Positions 1 through 7,181 of a stretch of DNA of 64,000 bases are shown piece by piece (the stretch's first letter is position 1; every line of letters begins with the position of its first letter). The position numbers were made by a program, and so were the translations under genes. The notes below the pieces were generated by a model. It was not told where the DNA came from. It did not search any database and was given only the letters and a program-made list of their open reading frames with translations. Where the stretch lies: contig JACPSL010000012.1 of the NCBI GenBank assembly GCA_016193285.1, positions 24,193 to 88,192 of the forward strand, given 5' to 3'. This stretch comes from Candidatus Melainabacteria bacterium (GTDB lineage: Bacteria > Cyanobacteriota > Vampirovibrionia > 2-02-FULL-35-15).

Positions 1-2
1 TT

Positions 3-380
3 GACACACAATCGCATAATTTTAAATATATTCCTGAGGAAAAGATTTTAAACAAATTTGGAGTTTTTACTCAAATTAATGTTGCACCAAAAGATATTTT
101 ACTTTCTCAAAAAATTGCTGCAGTTTTCAACAGAAAACGGTTTAGGAGCAGAGACTTTTATGACACAGTGTTTTTGTTTGGAATTACTAAACCAAATTAT
201 GACTACTTAAAGGAAAAGCTTAATATAAACAAACTTAGTGAGTTAAAAGAACTGCTCCTCAAAAAGTGTGAAAAAATTCAATTTAAAGAATTAGAAAATG
301 ATATAAAGCCTTTTTTATTTAATAGTGCCGATTCAATGATGGTTAGTAAATTTAAGGAATATATTACTGGATTAAATTAA
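3..380 (+). CDS. AbiEii/AbiGii-like nucleotidyltransferase toxin, C-terminal part (5' end outside window)
   Basis: The reading frame is open from the first bases of the window to a TAA at 378-380, so this is the 3' end (125 codons) of a longer gene, not a short gene starting at the internal GTG at 168. The segment KIAAVFNRKRFRSRDFYD followed by a hydrophobic stretch resembles the conserved C-terminal half of DUF1814 (AbiEii/AbiGii toxin) proteins, where a Lys and an R-x-R-D-x-Y-D motif are typical. That family acts as nucleotidyltransferase toxins in abortive infection or toxin-antitoxin pairs. The partner antitoxin would lie outside the window. The family call is from motif resemblance only. 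Confidence 0.55.
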   Translation, partial: DTQSHNFKYIPEEKILNKFGVFTQINVAPKDILLSQKIAAVFNRKRFRSRDFYDTVFLFGITKPNYDYLKEKLNINKLSELKELLLKKCEKIQFKELENDIKPFLFNSADSMMVSKFKEYITGLN

Positions 381-386
381 AAAATA

Positions 387-1109
387 TTACAAAATCTCTT
401 CTCCTAGAGTAAATCTATGGTGAAACATATAGTATAAAGCAGCAAAGAAAACCATCCACCCATTACACTTTTTCCCTTCTTTAAAAGAACGCGCTGAATA
501 AGTAATTGGAACTTCTTTAATTTTTATTCCATTTTTTAAAAGCTTGTTTGTAACTTCTGAACAAAATTCAAATCCTTTGCTTTTTAAGTCTAGATTTTTA
601 ATTAGTTCAGACTTAAAAGCTTTATAAGCAGTACATTGATCTGTAATTTTTGTCCTATATGACAGGCTTGTTAAAAAGTTTAAAATCCTGCTTCCAATTT
701 TATTTATTAATCTCATTTTTTTTATATCACCTAAAAATCTAGAGCCATAAACTACTTGAGATTCACCGTTGAGAATTGGCTCAATGACGTTTATATATTC
801 GTTTGGATTATATTCTAAATCCCCGTCTTGAATAAGAATAATATCTCCAGTAGCACTTTTAATTCCTATTCGGACTGCTGAACCTTTTCCACTATTTCTA
901 GAAAGATTAAATGCTCTGATTAAATTTTTACTTGTGAACTCTTTTATAATTTCTAACGTGTTATCTGTTGAGCCGTCGTTTATAACTATTATTTCTTTTT
1001 TAATATTACTTGGTAGCTTAGCGTCTATTATTTTTTTTAATACTTCACAAAGATACTTACCTTCGTTATATACAGGTACTATGATTGATAGTTTTATTTG
1101 CTTTGTCAT
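387..1109 (-). CDS. Glycosyltransferase family 2, dolichyl/polyprenyl-phosphate sugar synthase type
   Basis: A 240-residue GT-A enzyme. The N-terminus has SIIVPVYNEG, followed by VINDGSTDNT and the metal-binding QDGDLEYNP segment near residues 95-103, which is the layout of DPM1-like polyprenyl-phosphate mannose/glucose synthases. No C-terminal membrane helices are present, so it is the short soluble or peripheral form. It probably transfers a sugar from an NDP-sugar to a polyprenyl phosphate at the cytoplasmic face of the membrane. It is divergent from the heptose genes to its right, which fits a role in envelope glycans. The substrate cannot be read from the sequence. A TAATAT box lies 10 nt before the ATG. 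Confidence 0.85.
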   Translation of the reverse strand: MTKQIKLSIIVPVYNEGKYLCEVLKKIIDAKLPSNIKKEIIVINDGSTDNTLEIIKEFTSKNLIRAFNLSRNSGKGSAVRIGIKSATGDIILIQDGDLEYNPNEYINVIEPILNGESQVVYGSRFLGDIKKMRLINKIGSRILNFLTSLSYRTKITDQCTAYKAFKSELIKNLDLKSKGFEFCSEVTNKLLKNGIKIKEVPITYSARSFKEGKKCNGWMVFFAALYYMFHHRFTLGEEIL

Positions 1110-1164
1110 GCTCTTTTAAATATTATTACATGACTCTTGGGTATATAATTTACTAGAAAGACTA

Positions 1165-1797
1165 ATGGATTATATCAAAACATATCTAGAACAAACGTCA
1201 AGGATTGCACAAATGTTAGATCAAAATGCAATTAATAAAGCTATTAATATTTTAAAAGATGTAAGAGAAAATAAAGGACGAGTTTTTGTTTTAGGAGTAG
1301 GAGGTGGTGCAGGTAATGCATCGCATGCTGTAAATGATTTTAGGAAAATTGCTGGTATTGAAACATATGCTCCAACTGACAACGTTTCAGAACTTACTGC
1401 AAGGGTAAACGATGATGGCTGGGATTCAGTATTTAAAAACTGGTTAGCTGTTAGTAAATTAAGCAATAATGATGTTGTAATAGTTTTTTCTGTTGGTGGC
1501 GGAAACGTAGAAAAAAATATAAGTGTAAATCTTGTAAAGGCTTTAAAGTTTGCAAAAGAAGTAAGTGCAAAAATAATTGGTGTAGTAAGCAGAGATGGTG
1601 GATACACAAAAGAAGTTGCTGATTGTTGTATTTTAATTCCTACTCTAACTCCAAATACTGTTACCCCGCATGCTGAAGAATTCCAAGCAGTTATTTGGCA
1701 CCTTATTGTTTCCCATCCAGAAATTCAAAGAAGTGAAATGAAGTGGGAAGGTGTTGTAGGGAGGGGCTTGATTAATCAAGCCCGTACAAATGCATAG
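1165..1797 (+). CDS. gmhA: Phosphoheptose isomerase-like SIS-domain protein
   Basis: A 210-residue SIS-domain protein. The glycine-rich phosphosugar loop LGVGGGAGNASH lies near residue 45, and the C-terminal TPHAEEFQAVIWH segment carries the Glu and His seen in GmhA. GmhA converts sedoheptulose 7-phosphate to D-glycero-D-manno-heptose 7-phosphate, the first step of LPS heptose synthesis. The next gene is gmhB, with an 8-bp overlap, supporting the assignment. The last residues (VGRGLINQARTNA) are encoded by a perfect 20-bp palindrome at 1764-1783, so the natural C-terminus has probably been replaced or extended by a mobile palindrome. A TATAAT box lies 15 nt before the ATG. Confidence 0.8.
   Translation: MDYIKTYLEQTSRIAQMLDQNAINKAINILKDVRENKGRVFVLGVGGGAGNASHAVNDFRKIAGIETYAPTDNVSELTARVNDDGWDSVFKNWLAVSKLSNNDVVIVFSVGGGNVEKNISVNLVKALKFAKEVSAKIIGVVSRDGGYTKEVADCCILIPTLTPNTVTPHAEEFQAVIWHLIVSHPEIQRSEMKWEGVVGRGLINQARTNA
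1764..1783. repeat. Perfect 20-bp palindrome at the 3' end of gmhA
   Basis: GGGCTTGATTAATCAAGCCC is its own reverse complement. It is bordered by GTAGGGAG and GTAC and is translated in the last codons of gmhA, just before the gmhB start. It belongs with the GGGC...GCCC palindromes at 2435-2460 and 10526-10547. Confidence 0.85.
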
Positions 1798-2374
1798 AGC
1801 AGTCTTTCTAGATCGCGACGGCGTCTTAAATTATCCGGTTTTTAATTCAGCCACTAATGAATATGAAGCACCGTTTGAAGAAAAAGATTTCAAGTTTTTG
1901 CCTGGTGTAATTGAATCTTTAAGAGAGCTACTTGCAATGCATTACAAGCTTTTTCTTGTGTCAAATCAACCTGACTATGCAAAAGGAAAAACTACGCTTG
2001 AAAATCTTTTAAGTGTCCATAAAAAAATGCACTTGATTCTTCTAAAAAATAATATTCACTTTGCTGAATACTATTATTGTTATCATCATCCACATGGAAT
2101 TATTTCAGCATATTCAATTAAGTGTACTTGCAGAAAACCTGGTAATTTATTTTTAATGAAAGCAAAAGAAAAATATGATATTGATATGACTTGTTCCTGG
2201 ATGATTGGAGATAGAGATGTAGATATTTTTTGTGGACAAGCATCTGGAGTTAAAACAATTTTAATAAAGCTAAGTGAGTCAAAGAGTAAGGTAAATAAAA
2301 GTAAGCCGGATTTTATAGCAGGTAGCTTACAAGAAGCAGCTGAGATAATTAAAAAATTGACAATTGAGAATTAG
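1790..2374 (+). CDS. gmhB: D-glycero-D-manno-heptose 1,7-bisphosphate phosphatase (HAD family)
   Basis: A 194-residue HAD hydrolase with the nucleophile motif LDRDGVLN near residues 7-14, a second motif VSNQPDYAKG near residue 56, a zinc-type cluster (CYHHPHG and CTCRKPG) and the acidic motif IGDRDVDI near residue 140. This is the GmhB/histidinol-phosphatase architecture including the Cys/His zinc loop. It removes the 1-phosphate from heptose bisphosphate for ADP- or GDP-heptose formation. It is translationally coupled to gmhA. NQPDYAKG differs from the commoner NQSGIARG, but the catalytic aspartates are intact. The kinase step (hldE/hddA) is not in the window. Confidence 0.88.
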   Translation: MHRAVFLDRDGVLNYPVFNSATNEYEAPFEEKDFKFLPGVIESLRELLAMHYKLFLVSNQPDYAKGKTTLENLLSVHKKMHLILLKNNIHFAEYYYCYHHPHGIISAYSIKCTCRKPGNLFLMKAKEKYDIDMTCSWMIGDRDVDIFCGQASGVKTILIKLSESKSKVNKSKPDFIAGSLQEAAEIIKKLTIEN

Positions 2375-2384
2375 AGATTAGAAT
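2355..2384. repeat. Short tandem repeat, AATTGAGAATT family
   Basis: Degenerate repeats of a unit like ATTGAGA/ATTAGAG cover the end of gmhB and the gap before the transaldolase. On the opposite strand it reads like the AATTCTCAATT array upstream of dnaA (30716-30750). Confidence 0.55.
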
Positions 2385-2397
2385 GGAGGATATTGAA

Positions 2398-3165
2398 ATG
2401 ACTATTAAAGAACAAAATAATTTAACATTACCTGTAAGGGCTTATTGCAGTAAGCCCTTACCAAACCTAAAAGTAAAAATATTTGCAGATGGTGCTGAGC
2501 TTAAATCAATGATAGAGGCCTATAAAGGCGGCATTATAAAAGGCTTTACTACAAATCCTACTTTAATGCGAAAAAACGGGATTAGTGATTATGAAGCATT
2601 TGCAAAAGAAGTTTTAAAAAATATTCCAGATATGCCTATTTCTTTTGAAGTGTTTTCAGATGATTTTAATGATATGGAACGTCAGGCAAGGTTAATTGCG
2701 TCATGGGGTAAAAATGTAAATGTAAAAATACCAATTACAAATACAAAAGGACAGCCTTCAATTCCACTTATTAAAAAGCTTTCAAGTGATGGCTTATCTT
2801 TAAATATTACTGCAATACTAACTGTAGAACAAGTAAAAGCAGTAAGTGAAGTCTTAAATTCAAATGTTTATACTATTGTTTCTGTATTTGCAGGGAGAAT
2901 TGCTGATACAGGAAGAGATCCAATGCCATATATAATTGAATGTGCAAAAATTTTGAAGCCACTAAAAAGTGTTGATCTCCTTTGGGCAAGCTCCCGTGAA
3001 TTATTAAATATTTACCAGGCTGAAGAAGCAGGATGTCAAATTATTACTGTAACTAATGACATAATAAAAAAATTGCCGAATATAAATAAAGATTTAAAAG
3101 AATTATCTCTTGATACTGTAAAAATGTTTTATAAAGATGCTTGTGAGGCAGGGTTCTTAATATAG
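2398..3165 (+). CDS. Transaldolase-like protein
   Basis: The conserved part begins at LKVKIFADGA and continues with GFTTNPTLMRKNG, ISFEVFSDD, the VKIPITN segment bearing the Schiff-base lysine, and SVFAGRIADTGRDP, all hallmarks of the class I transaldolase/fructose-6-phosphate aldolase fold. I chose the ATG at 2398 over the one at 2383 because a GGAGG ribosome site at 2385-2389 sits 8 nt before it. The segment upstream of the conserved core (PVRAYCSKPLP) is encoded by a perfect inverted repeat and is not part of the family. The position after gmhAB suggests supply of sedoheptulose 7-phosphate for heptose synthesis; this is inference. Confidence 0.85.
   Translation: MTIKEQNNLTLPVRAYCSKPLPNLKVKIFADGAELKSMIEAYKGGIIKGFTTNPTLMRKNGISDYEAFAKEVLKNIPDMPISFEVFSDDFNDMERQARLIASWGKNVNVKIPITNTKGQPSIPLIKKLSSDGLSLNITAILTVEQVKAVSEVLNSNVYTIVSVFAGRIADTGRDPMPYIIECAKILKPLKSVDLLWASSRELLNIYQAEEAGCQIITVTNDIIKKLPNINKDLKELSLDTVKMFYKDACEAGFLI
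2435..2460. repeat. Inverted repeat inserted in the transaldolase N-terminus
   Basis: Ten-base perfect arms TAAGGGCTTA and TAAGCCCTTA are separated by TTGCAG. The element is read in frame and adds about ten residues before the conserved domain. Confidence 0.85.
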
Positions 3166-3175
3166 GAGATCTTAA

Positions 3176-4531
3176 ATGAAAGTCGCAGTAATAGGTTTAG
3201 GTTATGTTGGTCTTGTAACAGCAGCATGTTTAGCTGAACTTGGGCATGAGGTTTTAGGGATTGATATTGATTCAAGTAGGATCAATATGCTTAAAGAAGG
3301 TGAAATGCCAATTTATGAACCTGGTCTTAGAGAGTTAGTTACAAAAAATAATTCTGAAGGCAGATTAATTTTTACAGAAAACTTTAATGAAGAAGTTGAT
3401 AAAGTAAAACTTATTTTTTTAGCAGTTGGCACCCCATCAAATTCAGATGGTACTCCTGATTTAAGTGCTGTTTATGGTTCTTTGAATTCACTAATGCCAT
3501 TTATTAAGAGCTATAAGATATTTGTTTTAAAGTCTACTGTTCCAATTGGTACAAGTAGTGAAATAAAAAAATACATAAGTAAGAAATTAAAAACAGATTT
3601 TGATGTAGTTTCAAATCCTGAATTTTTAAAAGAAGGTACTGCAGTCCAGGATTTTATGAAACCAGACAGGATAATTATTGGCACTGAAAATATTAAAGTT
3701 GCTGAGATTATGAGAGAACTTTACTCTCACTTTACTAGAAATGGCCACCCAATTTTAATAATGGACCTTGTATCTAGTGAAATAGTAAAGTATGCTTCTA
3801 ATTTAATGCTTGCTTTAAGAGTTTCTTTTATTAATGAAGTTGCATTGCTTTGTGATTTTACTCATGCTGATGTAAGAAGGGTTAGAGAAGGTGTAATTAG
3901 TGATCCAAGGCTTGGAAGTCAGTTTTTATATCCATCTTTAGGTTTTGGTGGTTCATGTTTACCAAAAGATGTTCAAGCACTTAGTCATTTCATAGATGAG
4001 AAATTAATTGGTCTTTTAATTCCAAAAGTAACACTATTGGTAAATGAAAGACAATCAAAGTGGTTCATAGACAAAATTATTAATTGGTTTGGGAAAAGTG
4101 GGATTAAAAACAAAGTAATAACAATTTGGGGTACAAGTTTTAAAGCAGGTACAGATGATATTAGAGAATCACCTGCCCTAAAAGTAATTGAGGGGCTTGG
4201 TGAAGCTGGTGCAAAGTTAAGACTTTATGATCCAATTGCACTTAAAAATACTAAGAAATATTTTGTAGATGCTTCTTTTAATGAGAATCTTTACTTTGCC
4301 ACTAGTGAAATGAACTCAGTTTCTGGTGCAAATGCACTTGTTGTTTGTACTGAGTGGCTTCAATTTAGAAACCCGGATCTTGAAAAATTAGCACAGGAAT
4401 TAAAAGACAAAGTAATTTTTGATGGAAGGAATCTATACGATCCAGAGAAGCTTAGGCTACATGGCTTAAACCATGTTGGGATTGGGATACCGCTAAATAA
4501 ACAAAGAGCTGAGCTGAAAGCTGAGAGCTGA
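3176..4531 (+). CDS. ugd: UDP-glucose/GDP-mannose dehydrogenase
   Basis: A 451-residue enzyme. It opens with the Rossmann motif VIGLGYVGLVTAACLAE, has LAVGTPS and STVPIGTS in the NAD domain, NPEFLKEGTA, and the catalytic cysteine in GFGGSCLPKDV near residue 260. The C-terminal UDP-binding domain has WGTSFKAGTDDIRESP. It oxidises UDP-glucose to UDP-glucuronate (or a related NDP-sugar) for surface polysaccharide. A GGAG site precedes the ATG. The last residues (RAELKAES) are encoded by a 7-bp tandem repeat array that runs into the phoU promoter. The exact substrate cannot be separated from UDP-ManNAc or GDP-mannose by eye. Confidence 0.9.
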   Translation: MKVAVIGLGYVGLVTAACLAELGHEVLGIDIDSSRINMLKEGEMPIYEPGLRELVTKNNSEGRLIFTENFNEEVDKVKLIFLAVGTPSNSDGTPDLSAVYGSLNSLMPFIKSYKIFVLKSTVPIGTSSEIKKYISKKLKTDFDVVSNPEFLKEGTAVQDFMKPDRIIIGTENIKVAEIMRELYSHFTRNGHPILIMDLVSSEIVKYASNLMLALRVSFINEVALLCDFTHADVRRVREGVISDPRLGSQFLYPSLGFGGSCLPKDVQALSHFIDEKLIGLLIPKVTLLVNERQSKWFIDKIINWFGKSGIKNKVITIWGTSFKAGTDDIRESPALKVIEGLGEAGAKLRLYDPIALKNTKKYFVDASFNENLYFATSEMNSVSGANALVVCTEWLQFRNPDLEKLAQELKDKVIFDGRNLYDPEKLRLHGLNHVGIGIPLNKQRAELKAES

Positions 4532-4535
4532 AAGC
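4506..4535. repeat. Short tandem repeat, AGCTGAAAGCTGAGAGC family
   Basis: About four copies of the heptamer AGCTGAA/AGCTGAG overlap the end of ugd. The same family recurs in recO (44388-44439) and in the nuclease gene (61716-61751). Confidence 0.8.
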
Positions 4536-4538
4536 TTG

Positions 4539-4544
4539 TATAAT
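4539..4544 (+). promoter_or_regulatory. -10 box six nt before the phoU start
   Basis: TATAAT lies in TTGTATAATATATTC directly before the ATG at 4551, with no Shine-Dalgarno sequence between. Transcription would start at or next to the start codon. Confidence 0.55.
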
Positions 4545-4550
4545 ATATTC

Positions 4551-5207
4551 ATGACTCAAGCACGTGTAACTTTCCGGGATGAACTTATTGAACTACAGTC
4601 GTTAGTTTTGGACCTAGCAGAAAAGGTTAAAGCTAATGGTGAACTATTGCTTGAGTATTTTAAAAAGCATGATGTATCTGAACTTTTCTTTAAGATAAAA
4701 AATAAGGATAAAGAAATAGACAATGCTCGTTGGCAAGTACATGACTATGGTGATAAGTTAATTGTTTTACAACAGCCAGTAGCTAAAGACTTCAGGCAGA
4801 TTATTACTTCTATTCAAATTACAGATAATTTAGAGAGAATAGGAGATCATTATAAGAAAATTGCAAGGTTTCTTGAAAAAGTTAGTTTTCCCGATATTGG
4901 AATGCCTGAAGAAATAGTTGACATGGCTCGCTTAAGTGTTCAAATGCTTGGAGAAGCAATTCAAGCCTACTCAGTTTTATTTGATGGAAGAGTAAATAAA
5001 ATTGCTGAAGAAGATGACAGAGTAGATTCTATATATAGGAGTGCAATTAAAAAAATCATCAATATGATTAAGTCATCTCCTGAAGAAAAAGTTGACAGCA
5101 TTTCAAAACTTTTTTTCATAGCACAAAGTTTTGAAAGAGCAAGCGATCATGCTGCAAAAATTGGGCAACTGGTGAATTTTGCTATAACAGGAGAAAGAAA
5201 AAATTAA
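4551..5207 (+). CDS. phoU: Phosphate signalling regulator PhoU
   Basis: An all-helical protein of 218 residues with the two PhoU repeats, recognisable in FFKIKNKDKEIDNARW, RQIITSIQITDNLERIGDH and the matching FFIAQSFERASDHAAKIG of the second half. PhoU links the Pst transporter to the phosphate sensor kinase and damps phosphate uptake. The ATG at 4551 fits better than the TTG at 4536 because the -10 box overlaps the latter. No pst genes are nearby, so it is an orphan copy here. The end overlaps the convergent membrane protein gene by 4 bp. Confidence 0.88.
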   Translation: MTQARVTFRDELIELQSLVLDLAEKVKANGELLLEYFKKHDVSELFFKIKNKDKEIDNARWQVHDYGDKLIVLQQPVAKDFRQIITSIQITDNLERIGDHYKKIARFLEKVSFPDIGMPEEIVDMARLSVQMLGEAIQAYSVLFDGRVNKIAEEDDRVDSIYRSAIKKIINMIKSSPEEKVDSISKLFFIAQSFERASDHAAKIGQLVNFAITGERKN

Positions 5208-5653
5208 TTTCTAACCTGTAAGTATTTTTTAGGTTCTTTTAAAATCTTTTTTACATTGAACCTGTGGATAATTCTATTAATTAAAAAGTATGTTGAGAAT
5301 TTTCTGTTAGGATTAAAGAATTGGTCGCAAAGGAAATGTGTTATAAGTGAAAGACTTATTCCAACTCTCCATGGTGTAAGTGCTGGATCTAAAGTTAGGA
5401 TAAAGAATAAAATCAAAAGCTCATATGAGTGTAAAGGTATATAAAGCTTTCCACTGAAATGCTCATGATGTGCTCCGTTAACTTTCTTCCAATCCCACTT
5501 TTTCCCATGTGCATAAAAATAATCAATAACATGATCCAGATCAATTAACGTACCTACTAAAAAACTTGCGACGGCTGGAGCAATTTGATCATAAAGTAAA
5601 TAGGTACTTAAACCTATTGCGGCTGATATTGCAATATGTCCTGAAGTTCTCAT
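5204..5653 (-). CDS. YdjM/DUF457-like membrane-bound metal-dependent hydrolase
   Basis: A 149-residue membrane protein. Histidine/aspartate motifs typical of the YdjM family are spaced along the chain: GHIAISAA at the start, GTLIDLDHVIDY near residue 35, GAHHEHF and PLHSYE near residues 60-78, and LITHFLCDQF near residue 105. Three or four hydrophobic segments alternate with these motifs. The family is annotated as inner-membrane hydrolases of unknown substrate. The gene is convergent with phoU. Function beyond the family name is not known. Confidence 0.65.
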   Translation of the reverse strand: MRTSGHIAISAAIGLSTYLLYDQIAPAVASFLVGTLIDLDHVIDYFYAHGKKWDWKKVNGAHHEHFSGKLYIPLHSYELLILFFILTLDPALTPWRVGISLSLITHFLCDQFFNPNRKFSTYFLINRIIHRFNVKKILKEPKKYLQVRN

Positions 5654-5709
5654 AATGGTTTTTTACCCTGCTTAATTAAATTATCAACATTTTTGGTTAA
5701 GCGTTACTT

Positions 5710-5776
5710 AAGACTATAGACCATAGACCATGAGCAGTGGTAAAATTTTTTTTGGTCTTTAGTCTATAGTCTTTTT
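5710..5776 (+). terminator. Tandem-repeat hairpin with T-run directly before ispF
   Basis: Two short-repeat blocks face each other: AAGACTATAGAC (5710-5721) pairs perfectly with GTCTATAGTCTT (5762-5773), and an inner AGACC/GGTCT pair extends the stem. The 3' arm runs into TTTTTTT and then the ispF ATG. It has the shape of an intrinsic terminator or attenuator. Its units are the same family as arrays in alaS and ubiD, so it may be a repeat by-product. Confidence 0.5.
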
Positions 5777-5778
5777 TT

Positions 5779-6246
5779 ATGCGGATTGGTCACGGGTATG
5801 ATATTCACAAACTTGTTCCAGGTAGAAAACTTATACTTGGAGGTGTGGAGCTCCCTTACTCAAAAGGTCTTCTTGGTCATACAGATGCTGATGTCCTTAC
5901 GCATGCAATTATTGATGCACTCTTAGGTGCAGCTGGCCTTGGTGACATTGGTCAGTATTTCCCTGATACAGATCCTAAATGGAAAGGCGCTTATAGCATT
6001 GATTTACTTAAAGTTGTTCTTGAATCATTAAAAAATAATGGATATTTAATAGAAAACATAGATTGCTCAGTAGTAACAGAGGAACCTAAGTTAGCTCCGT
6101 ATATAAGTCAAATGAAAAAAAAGTTAGCAAGTGTCCTAGAAGTTAAAGATAACAAAATAAATATAAAAGCAAAAACAAATGAAGGTTTAGATTCAATTGG
6201 AAATAAAAATGCAATTTGTGCCTGGGCTGTAGCAATGCTTGAGTAG
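5779..6246 (+). CDS. ispF: 2-C-methyl-D-erythritol 2,4-cyclodiphosphate synthase
   Basis: A 155-residue protein with the diagnostic N-terminus RIGHGYDIHKL, whose Asp and His bind the metal, then LGHTDADVLTHAIIDA with the second metal histidine, GDIGQYFPDTD, and KAKTNEGLDSIGNKNAI near the C-terminus. IspF closes the cyclic diphosphate in the MEP isoprenoid pathway; dxr, an earlier step, is at 9336-10514. Length matches the family. The ATG directly follows a T-run of a hairpin and no Shine-Dalgarno site is visible, so its expression signal is unclear. Confidence 0.95.
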   Translation: MRIGHGYDIHKLVPGRKLILGGVELPYSKGLLGHTDADVLTHAIIDALLGAAGLGDIGQYFPDTDPKWKGAYSIDLLKVVLESLKNNGYLIENIDCSVVTEEPKLAPYISQMKKKLASVLEVKDNKINIKAKTNEGLDSIGNKNAICAWAVAMLE

Positions 6247-6347
6247 AATATCTTGTAATTTACATTTTGTTACTTTTTAAAGCCTTGTCCTCAAAGCAGG
6301 GAATAAGAACAACAGGGATGTGAATATCTACTTTGAAGGGGGATGAA

Positions 6348-7181
6348 ATGAACAGGTATAAAACTTTTTTTCTTTTTGTAATTTTGGTCTTTGTTTTTTG
6401 TGCTAATAAAGCTATTGCACAAACAACACCAATCACTTATACAATTACCTTATCAGGTAATGTATTAAATTCATTGTCAGCAACAAATATAACAGTTGCA
6501 TTTAATCCAAGTGGTTCAGCACAGTTAGATAGTAGTTTTACAGTTATGGCAAATGGCGCATCAGTATTATTGTCTAATGTAGACTCAACAAAAAATGTAA
6601 TCTCTGTTGTATTTAATGGTGCAATTACTGATGGAGCTTTAACAATAAATGGAAATTTAAAACAAGGCTCAGTTGTTGGTAGTCCAACTATAACAGTTAC
6701 TAAAGTAGAAGCAGCTGGCGGGACAAATATAACTAGTCAACTAACAACAACAGCTAAAATAAATACACAATCTGCACCAGAACCAACTCCAACTCCAACT
6801 CCAACTCCAACTCCGACCCCAACTCCTACCTCAGACGAGCCTGAAGAAGATGAACCAAGTCTATCCATAACTGCTCCTAGCTCAGTTCGACTAAAGTTAA
6901 AGAAATTAAATGTAATTAAGATAGTAGTTGAGCAAACAGATTTTACATCAATTAGCAGGTGTGATGTTGACAGTTCAGATGAAACGTTTTTAAAAGTAAG
7001 ACCAAGCAGATTTGTTTTAAGCCCGAGCAGAGGTAAAAAAATACTAGTAGGTAAAGTACCAATCTTGGCTGCTAGAAATCTTATTAAACAAGGAACTTCT
7101 GAAACGGTTACCGTTGAAGTGACATGTGACAACGGGGCATTTGGTGAAAAGGATATTGCTCTAGTAGGAGGTTCGCAGTAA
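6348..7181 (+). CDS. Secreted protein with Pro-Thr linker, unknown function
   Basis: The ATG at 6348 is preferred to the TTG at 6333 because GGGGG lies 5 nt before it. A signal peptide is clear (KTFFLFVILVFVFCANKAIAQ). Residues of about 25-130 are rich in Ser, Thr and Asn with alternating hydrophobics, suggesting a beta-sandwich such as a cohesin or big-type fold. A short (PT)n linker near residue 145 and an acidic patch (DEPEEDEP) follow, then a second basic beta-rich domain to the end. The two domains and linker suggest a surface or periplasmic binding protein. I do not recognise the family. Confidence 0.7.
   Translation: MNRYKTFFLFVILVFVFCANKAIAQTTPITYTITLSGNVLNSLSATNITVAFNPSGSAQLDSSFTVMANGASVLLSNVDSTKNVISVVFNGAITDGALTINGNLKQGSVVGSPTITVTKVEAAGGTNITSQLTTTAKINTQSAPEPTPTPTPTPTPTPTPTSDEPEEDEPSLSITAPSSVRLKLKKLNVIKIVVEQTDFTSISRCDVDSSDETFLKVRPSRFVLSPSRGKKILVGKVPILAARNLIKQGTSETVTVEVTCDNGAFGEKDIALVGGSQ

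Noticed and set aside
168..380. A 70-residue gene with GTG start
   Set aside because: The same frame is open to the left edge of the window, with AbiEii-like residues upstream of the GTG; it is the 3' part of a longer gene.
5263..5271. Perfect DnaA box TGTGGATAA
   Set aside because: It lies alone in the coding sequence of the YdjM-like gene; no cluster.
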